Source: Tritrichomonas musculus
Taxonomy: Eukaryota > Parabasalia > Tritrichomonadida > Tritrichomonadidae
Direction of reading: 5' to 3'
Length of the DNA stretch: 64,000 bases
Assembly: GCA_039105265.1 (NCBI GenBank)
Contig: JAPFFF010000016.1
Location: forward strand, 1,550,001 to 1,614,000
The position numbers and the translations under genes were made by a program. The notes beneath the pieces were generated by a model. It was given only the letters and a program-made list of their open reading frames with translations, made no database searches and was not told the origin of the DNA. Positions 59,032-64,000 of this stretch are shown here, piece by piece (position 1 is the first letter of the stretch; the number at the start of each line of letters is the position of its first letter).

Positions 59032-59725
59032 TTAAATTATTAAATAATTAAAATCATTTTTTAACTTTTTAATTGTTTTGTTTTTAAGCTCTTTAGCCAT
59101 ATCCAGTACTTTAAATAGTCATCATTTTTTGTTAAACTCTATAAATAATGTTTCTTGAGAAATGTTGAAGATAATCTATTCTATGCAAATTGTTTTTTTT
59201 TTTTCCGAACTTGATCGATGACAGATTCCCTTGAACTTGTTCTTCTAAAATTTTCTAAAAAAAATTAATCAGCTGACTTAATTCTTTGCTGAGGTTTGAT
59301 TCAATTTTATATTTTTTTCAGTTTATGGTACAATTTAAAAGAACTTGGGCATATTAAACCGCAAATTTCCACTGATATTTGACTAAAAAAAAAGTGTCGA
59401 AAAATTCTATTTTCTCTCAAAACAACGTATTCAATTTTTCAGAAGTTTATTTATATAATTTTGCTTTCAGTCAGCTATTTTTATATAAGGAACCTTGGTT
59501 TTAAAAGGAAACAGCTACGTCCTAAAGAGGAATTACAACACTCTTTGGGACATGCGCTACACTCAATAATAATAAAATTTGGCTGAAAATAACCATCGAA
59601 TCACCATAAAAGTGCATAAGACAAAAAATAATAATTTGAATGCTCTTTCAAAATTCAATTGTCGAACATTTTTGAACAGAGTTTAAAGTCAATATGCATA
59701 TGATTTTATATTTTTTTTTATTCAT
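59032..59725. other. intergenic DNA, nothing assigned
   Basis: About 700 bp between two convergent genes. One imperfect hairpin (GTCCTAAAGAG ... CTCTTTGGGAC, 59519-59551) is visible; no gene or RNA. Confidence 0.5.
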
Positions 59726-61426
59726 TTAGATTTGTGCCTGTGCGTTTAAAATATCAATTAAAGAAGGGAGATCAGGAGGATTACTATTAATATCAACCTG
59801 TTTCTCTAAATTAACGATAATGCATCTAACGATGCAAGCTTCTTCCATTGTCAAAGTTTTCACGCTATAATTGTCTGTCAAAACTCCACCAATTTGCTTT
59901 GTGTATCTTTTTCCAGTGATAGGATCTCTTACTGACACGTTTTCGACCACATTTTGCAAACTAGGCAAATTAATGACTTCCATCAGTGCAATTATATGAA
60001 TATTCTTACCAAATTTCGAATGCCTGTAGCTATTTATCGCGTTACGGGCATAGCCAAGGGAAGTGGCCGAATTTGCTGCCATAAAGATTGCATTACAAGG
60101 GCCATACCTTTTTCTGGCTCCAACAACGAGTCCTGTTCTTATGATTGAATGCCATCTACTTACAGGAGAGCCGTGCCACATGTACATTGAGCCATATTTA
60201 CTCTTCAATTGCTGAAAGACGCCTTCTTGCTCAGGTGATGACAAAAGTGCCATGAATTGATATGCAGAAGGTGAAGCAATACTTTCAATCTCAATTTTTT
60301 TAGGAAGATAAAAAAGTTGCGATCGATTAGATAAAATTATCCAACGTAACAAATTAAATGCAGCCGATCCAATGACAGAACACAAAGAAGAATCATCGGA
60401 ATATTTTTCTAAAATTTCTTTTAAAGATGGAATTCTACGAAAAACTAGCTTGATGTGGTCTATTGATTTGAAATCAGGCGGCATTTGTTCCATGAAGTTG
60501 TCATTCAAAGCACACATAAAACAGGTAATAAGAAGGTCAGCTACTAGTATATCTCGCTTTATTTCTTGAATAATACTCGTGCCAATTCCAATATTAATGA
60601 ACGAAAATTTGCAGCTTTCTTTCTCACATGTCGATGGTTTGATGCCCGCCGGAATTCTTTCTCGACAAATCGAGCAATGATTCTGAACGTCAAAAATCGA
60701 ATCAGCTATCTCAAGCACCAAATAAATTAGAGGATTTTCATTGTATGAAACTGGCGGTTTGTAGGCATCTAAGTTGCTACCCATGTCGATTTGGCCCGTC
60801 TGCAAAAAAAGCAATGATTTTTCAATATCATTGTGGCAAAGCGAAAGCGCTTTGTTCGCTTGCATTTCGGTAAATCCTCTGTCAACAATGGAAGAAACTT
60901 TGGTGCGATCTGGGCTTGTTGAAGTAATGAAGAAATAGGGAACTGATTGATAATATGATTTTGGCTGATAATCTTTTTTGAAAAAATGGGATATAGAATC
61001 TTTGACTAAGATGCTACCAGTATAATTAGGGCCAGTAATTGGATGCGTTGCAAAAGCTTTTGAGGATGGATCATTCCATCCTTGGTGAAAATTAACTATT
61101 AAGTTAATAGCAATGTCATGCTGCATAAAACCATATGCAATTTGAAGTGTTATGGGTAAAAATGTGCGTGGAATATTTATTTCAAATGATTTGTTTTCTT
61201 TTAGAATACAATCAACTCCATACATAAATACTTTGAAAGTGGTTTCAATATGCTTAAGTTGAATCAACTTAGTATCAATATAATCTTCTTCTTCAATAAA
61301 AAAAGATTCCGTTTTTTCTTCTTCTTCGAAAAACTGGTCATTAAATTCTTCTTCCTCTTCTTCAAAATATTTACCATTAAATTCCTCATTTTCTTGAGAA
61401 TTATTTGTTTGATCGATTTCAGCCAT
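59726..61426 (-). CDS. PARP6/8-like ADP-ribosyltransferase with UBA domain
   Basis: A 566-residue enzyme. It has an acidic, Glu-rich N-terminus (about 10-50). A UBA-like domain follows at about 175-212 (IVDRGFTEMQANKALSLCHN, then DIEKSLLFLQTG), and a Cys4 cluster (C251-x2-C254...C267-x4-C272, with GIKPSTCEKESCKFSF) like that of PARP6/PARP8. The C-terminal PARP catalytic domain (about 405-545) carries the NAD-binding H418-G-S, the Y459 of L-G-Y-A, and the closing EEACIVRCIIV strand. It probably transfers single ADP-ribose units to proteins; the UBA suggests ubiquitinated partners. The usual catalytic Glu is not obvious, in line with mono-transferases of this subgroup. The start is the only ATG before the acidic region. 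Confidence 0.88.
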   Translation of the reverse strand: MAEIDQTNNSQENEEFNGKYFEEEEEEFNDQFFEEEEKTESFFIEEEDYIDTKLIQLKHIETTFKVFMYGVDCILKENKSFEINIPRTFLPITLQIAYGFMQHDIAINLIVNFHQGWNDPSSKAFATHPITGPNYTGSILVKDSISHFFKKDYQPKSYYQSVPYFFITSTSPDRTKVSSIVDRGFTEMQANKALSLCHNDIEKSLLFLQTGQIDMGSNLDAYKPPVSYNENPLIYLVLEIADSIFDVQNHCSICRERIPAGIKPSTCEKESCKFSFINIGIGTSIIQEIKRDILVADLLITCFMCALNDNFMEQMPPDFKSIDHIKLVFRRIPSLKEILEKYSDDSSLCSVIGSAAFNLLRWIILSNRSQLFYLPKKIEIESIASPSAYQFMALLSSPEQEGVFQQLKSKYGSMYMWHGSPVSRWHSIIRTGLVVGARKRYGPCNAIFMAANSATSLGYARNAINSYRHSKFGKNIHIIALMEVINLPSLQNVVENVSVRDPITGKRYTKQIGGVLTDNYSVKTLTMEEACIVRCIIVNLEKQVDINSNPPDLPSLIDILNAQAQI

Positions 61427-61512
61427 TAAAAAAAATTACGATTTTCCAAAAAAACTTGACATCATTTGGTATATATAACATATTAAATAATCTAATATTA
61501 TAAAAATGGAAA

Positions 61513-61582
61513 TCGCTGGTAGTGTAATGGTATCATGTAGGATTGTCGTTCCTGTGACCCGGGTCCGATTCCCGGCCAGCGA
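61513..61582 (+). tRNA. tRNA-Asp(GTC)
   Basis: A 70-nt cloverleaf. The acceptor TCGCTGG pairs with CCAGCGA, and the anticodon stem TAGGA/TCCTG (one U-G pair) closes the loop TTGTCGT with anticodon GTC. The variable loop is TGAC, and the T stem CCGGG/CCCGG has loop TCCGATT. There is no intron and no encoded CCA. A T-run starting at 61584 serves as the RNA polymerase III terminator. An open frame that reads through the gene from 61506 is spurious. Confidence 0.96.
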
Positions 61583-61583
61583 G

Positions 61584-61592
61584 TTTTTTTTT
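61584..61592 (+). terminator. Pol III terminator of tRNA-Asp
   Basis: T9 directly after the tRNA 3' end, the standard RNA polymerase III stop signal. Confidence 0.85.
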
Positions 61593-61777
61593 GAATTTAA
61601 AACGAGACTTATTACGTTTAATTATGATAAAAAGGCACTAAAATATAGTTTTGAATTAATCATTGAAAATTATAATATACTTTTTTCTTTTATTTGTTTC
61701 CAATTCATATGAATTTTCCCCATTTTTTTTCAAGAAAAAAAATTCAATTAAAATTTATCGTCCATAAAATAATTTTA

Positions 61778-62854
61778 ATGAACATATTAGAGTATATTGA
61801 CCAAATGAAATCAATGCAACAAAATCTCCTTGACTTTTTAGATAATGAAAAAGATACAGAGGAGTATTTTCAGAATATTGCTCAAATGTTGGCAGATAAA
61901 CAAATAACATCAAATCGGCATAAATTAAAAGCATTTTTACATATGCTTACCCAAATATCGAATAATCATCATCGCCATATCGATTTTTTTGAAAAAATCG
62001 ACAAAATTCTATTTACAATTAAAGATGATATTTCAAAAATTTATTCAAATTCGGAAATATTTGATATATTCGAAAGTAACAAAAGACTTTTATTATTTTT
62101 TGTTGAAGAAAAATTGCTAAATATTGATACATCCATTAAAACCAAAATGATGCAAAAATCAACAGATTACTTCCCTTATTTATTACCAGAAAGATACTTA
62201 AACGCAGGAAATATTCCAGAAAACACAGAATCAAGGAAACTTGGAGAGAATACAGACATTGTTGCTTCAATGATTCGACAAGACTTGATTGAAGAATTCA
62301 TTACGTATGTCAAAAAACAAAATTATTCATTACAAAATTTTATCAAGGCAACATATTATGAAACAAACAACTTTTTGCTTAAAAGAAATAAAGTCACATT
62401 GATTGAATATGCAGCTTTCTTTGGATCATCTCAAATTTTTAAATATTTGTATCAAAATGAAGTTGAATTGACATCATCTTTGTGGCTTTTTGCAGTTCAT
62501 GGCGATGATGCTGAAATCATTAAAATTCTTGAAGAAAAAAGTGTTCAGCCTCCTTCAAATTCTTATTATGAGTGCATCAAAGAGGCAATTAAGTGCCATC
62601 ATAATAATATTGTGAATTACATTCAAAATAATTTTCTTGATGAAAATCTTATCAAAATTGATTTCGAAAACAAATTTGATAACAATGTTGCTGCATATTG
62701 TTTTCATTATTATAATCTTTTTTATTTACCAAATGATATTGATTGGAAATACGTTCTTTATTATGCATGTCATTATGACCATTTTGAAATTGTTGACTGT
62801 TTATTAAATACAAAAAAAATTGATATAAATTCAAATCGTCAAATTTTAACTTAA
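61778..62854 (+). CDS. DUF3447/ankyrin-family N-terminal module
   Basis: A 358-residue module starting MNILEYIDQMKSMQQNLLDF; the 28 codons before it in frame (from 61694) are AT-run translation, and the DUF3447 copies upstream start at the same point. The pattern matches those copies: helical N-terminus, NKVTLIEYAAFFGSSQIFKY, VELTSSLWLFAVHGDDAEII, and IKEAIKCHHNNIVNYIQNNF. The frame ends in CLLNTKKIDINSNRQILT, i.e. right after the D-I-N of an ankyrin repeat, exactly as in the two other DUF3447 genes here. About 50 bp later the frame resumes as an ankyrin helix leading into LRRs, so both parts may form one protein. Confidence 0.8.
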   Translation: MNILEYIDQMKSMQQNLLDFLDNEKDTEEYFQNIAQMLADKQITSNRHKLKAFLHMLTQISNNHHRHIDFFEKIDKILFTIKDDISKIYSNSEIFDIFESNKRLLLFFVEEKLLNIDTSIKTKMMQKSTDYFPYLLPERYLNAGNIPENTESRKLGENTDIVASMIRQDLIEEFITYVKKQNYSLQNFIKATYYETNNFLLKRNKVTLIEYAAFFGSSQIFKYLYQNEVELTSSLWLFAVHGDDAEIIKILEEKSVQPPSNSYYECIKEAIKCHHNNIVNYIQNNFLDENLIKIDFENKFDNNVAAYCFHYYNLFYLPNDIDWKYVLYYACHYDHFEIVDCLLNTKKIDINSNRQILT

Positions 62855-62894
62855 ATATTTGTTTTAACATATTTGTTTTAATTTAATATATTTT

Positions 62895-63920
62895 TTAAAT
62901 ACAGCAGCACTTAGAAATGCAGCTCTTCGTAATAACCAAGAAATAATAAATCTTTTAATGTGCGAAAATCCAACCGAAATTGAATCAAGATGCTTTGAAA
63001 GATGTTCAAAATTGACACAAATAAAGATTCCATCTTCTGTTATTTCAATCCAAAATTATGCTTTTTATAAATGCGAAAAATTGACTGAAATAACAATTCC
63101 TCCTTCTGTAACAAGTATTGAAGATCATGCTTTTGCTGAATGCTCATTATTGGCTTCGATATCAATTCCTGAACGTATAACAGAAATTGGCAACCATACT
63201 TTTTCGGGTTGTTTATCATTGGCACAAATCACAATTCCATCTTCAATGACTACAATCGAAGATTGGACTTTTTCTGGTTGTTCTAAACTAACTCAAGTCA
63301 CAATTCCTTCATCTGTAACATCAATGGGAGACAGTGTTTTTTATAGTTGTTCATCACTTTCTAAAGTTGAAATAAATTCAGATGTAATATCAATTGGTAA
63401 CTGGTCTTTTGCAGAATGCCCCAAACTTAGCCAAGTTTTATTTAAGTCTTCTGTAAAATCAATTGATGAATTTTCTTTCTACAGATGCCCACACATGTTT
63501 GAAATATCAATTCCTGGGCCATTGACACAAATTCCTAATAATTTATTCACTGAATGCTCATCACTTTCAAAAGTTACAATTCCTTCTTCTGTAACATCAA
63601 TTGGTGACAGTTCGTTTAGCAGCTGTACGTCACTTTTTCAAATAACAATTCCTCCATCAGTAAAGACAATTGGTAGATGCGCCTTTTTAGGATGCTCAAA
63701 ACTTTCTCATATTGTTTTCCCTTCATCTCTGATTTCAATTGGAAGTGCTGCTTTTGAAGGTTGCTCATCACTTACTCAAATAATAATACCTTCATCTATG
63801 GAATCAATCGGAGAATATGCTTTTGGAGAATGTCCGAGGATTTCTCATATTTCAGTCCCAATTTTAACCAAAATTGGTGTCAACGCATTCCCAACTAGCG
63901 CTTATATCATCAGAATTTAA
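62895..63920 (+). CDS. ankyrin end fused to BspA-like LRRs
   Basis: Open without ATG from about 62895 (NTAALRNAALRNNQEIINLL, an ankyrin repeat); the first ATG is at 62958 (MCENPTEIESRCFERC). From there come 14 TpLRR units of 23 residues, e.g. LTEITIPPSVTSIEDHAFAE, with the C-x-x-L spacing of BspA proteins, ending at LTKIGVNAFPTSAYIIRI. ATACAG stands just before the ankyrin part. Either this is the second exon of the gene starting at 61778, or translation begins at 62958. No signal peptide or membrane anchor is visible. Ankyrin-LRR combinations suggest an intracellular scaffold rather than a surface adhesin. Confidence 0.75.
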   Translation, partial: LNTAALRNAALRNNQEIINLLMCENPTEIESRCFERCSKLTQIKIPSSVISIQNYAFYKCEKLTEITIPPSVTSIEDHAFAECSLLASISIPERITEIGNHTFSGCLSLAQITIPSSMTTIEDWTFSGCSKLTQVTIPSSVTSMGDSVFYSCSSLSKVEINSDVISIGNWSFAECPKLSQVLFKSSVKSIDEFSFYRCPHMFEISIPGPLTQIPNNLFTECSSLSKVTIPSSVTSIGDSSFSSCTSLFQITIPPSVKTIGRCAFLGCSKLSHIVFPSSLISIGSAAFEGCSSLTQIIIPSSMESIGEYAFGECPRISHISVPILTKIGVNAFPTSAYIIRI

Positions 63921-64000
63921 TATTTAAATCTTCACATTGTGTTGAAAAGGTATTTGATAAATTTTCAAATGAAATAAAAACTGAAAACTTAAAGAATATT
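63921..64000. other. 3' flank of the LRR gene, window end
   Basis: Eighty bases of AT-rich sequence after the stop; nothing recognisable before the window ends. Confidence 0.5.

Noticed and set aside
61506-61712. 68-codon plus frame starting MEIAGSVMV
   Set aside because: It reads through the tRNA-Asp gene and AT-rich flank.

Overview
The window looks like nuclear DNA of a parabasalid protist, most likely a tritrichomonad (Tritrichomonas foetus-like). The reasons are extreme AT richness, intron-poor genes separated by long AT deserts, BspA-like leucine-rich-repeat proteins, BTB/discoidin-like proteins, DUF3447-ankyrin-type genes, and a large Maverick (Polinton) element. The species is inferred from gene families; no rRNA or other marker is present.

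Layout. 1-4477: AT-rich host DNA with one membrane-protein gene (DUF5765-like, minus strand) and one gene remnant. 4478-28612: a 24.1-kb Maverick/Polinton bounded by terminal inverted repeats of about 370-396 bp and a 5-6 bp target duplication (TTCAA[A]). It looks whole, with no breaks seen. It carries 15 predicted genes in both orientations: protein-primed-type DNA polymerase B (with an embedded HNH/zinc module), retrovirus-type integrase, primase-SF3 helicase, FtsK/HerA-type packaging ATPase, probable double-jelly-roll major capsid protein, two small paralogous MAFGSWFK proteins (candidate minor virion proteins), a 1930-residue fibre-like protein with adenovirus-fibre-shaft-like repeats, a candidate virion protein of about 482 residues, and several small unknowns. 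No adenain-type protease was recognised. 28613-32598: gene-poor DNA with nested inverted-repeat (MITE-like) elements.

32599-34666: a BTB + discoidin-like gene and a HAD phosphatase gene. 35316-44427: a segmental duplication of a DUF3447-type gene. Each copy is followed by a tract of 24-bp satellite in which single ankyrin-repeat coding cassettes recur (4 in copy 1, 5 in copy 2) before a terminal ankyrin unit. A truncated GNAT gene abuts copy 1, and an A49 tract and a TA-flanked MITE lie between the copies. 44771-47171: remnants of an ankyrin-kinase gene, a broken BTB/discoidin gene and a small broken unknown. 47387-50074: a BspA-like LRR gene with five long super-repeats. 50075-56420: a 6.3-kb AT desert with MITE-like inverted repeats. 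56421-59031: an unknown gene, compound hairpins and a centrin pseudogene. 59726-61426: a PARP6/8-like ADP-ribosyltransferase with a UBA domain. 61513-61582: tRNA-Asp(GTC). 61778-63920: a DUF3447/ankyrin module followed by a BspA-like LRR module.

How the genes work together. In the Maverick, polymerase, primase-helicase and integrase form a replication/integration set, and capsid, ATPase, small basic proteins and the fibre-like protein form a virion set. Most start codons share an upstream AAATTTTTAT(T/C)T box. Small GC-rich hairpins with 3-nt loops are scattered through the Maverick genes and ends, and similar triloop palindromes occur in host DNA. The host genes belong to lineage-expanded surface, BTB and ankyrin families. 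The clearest unexplained signals are the triloop hairpins, the fibre-like protein, the HNH insert in PolB, the 76-bp inverted repeats around the helicase, and the ankyrin-satellite arrays.
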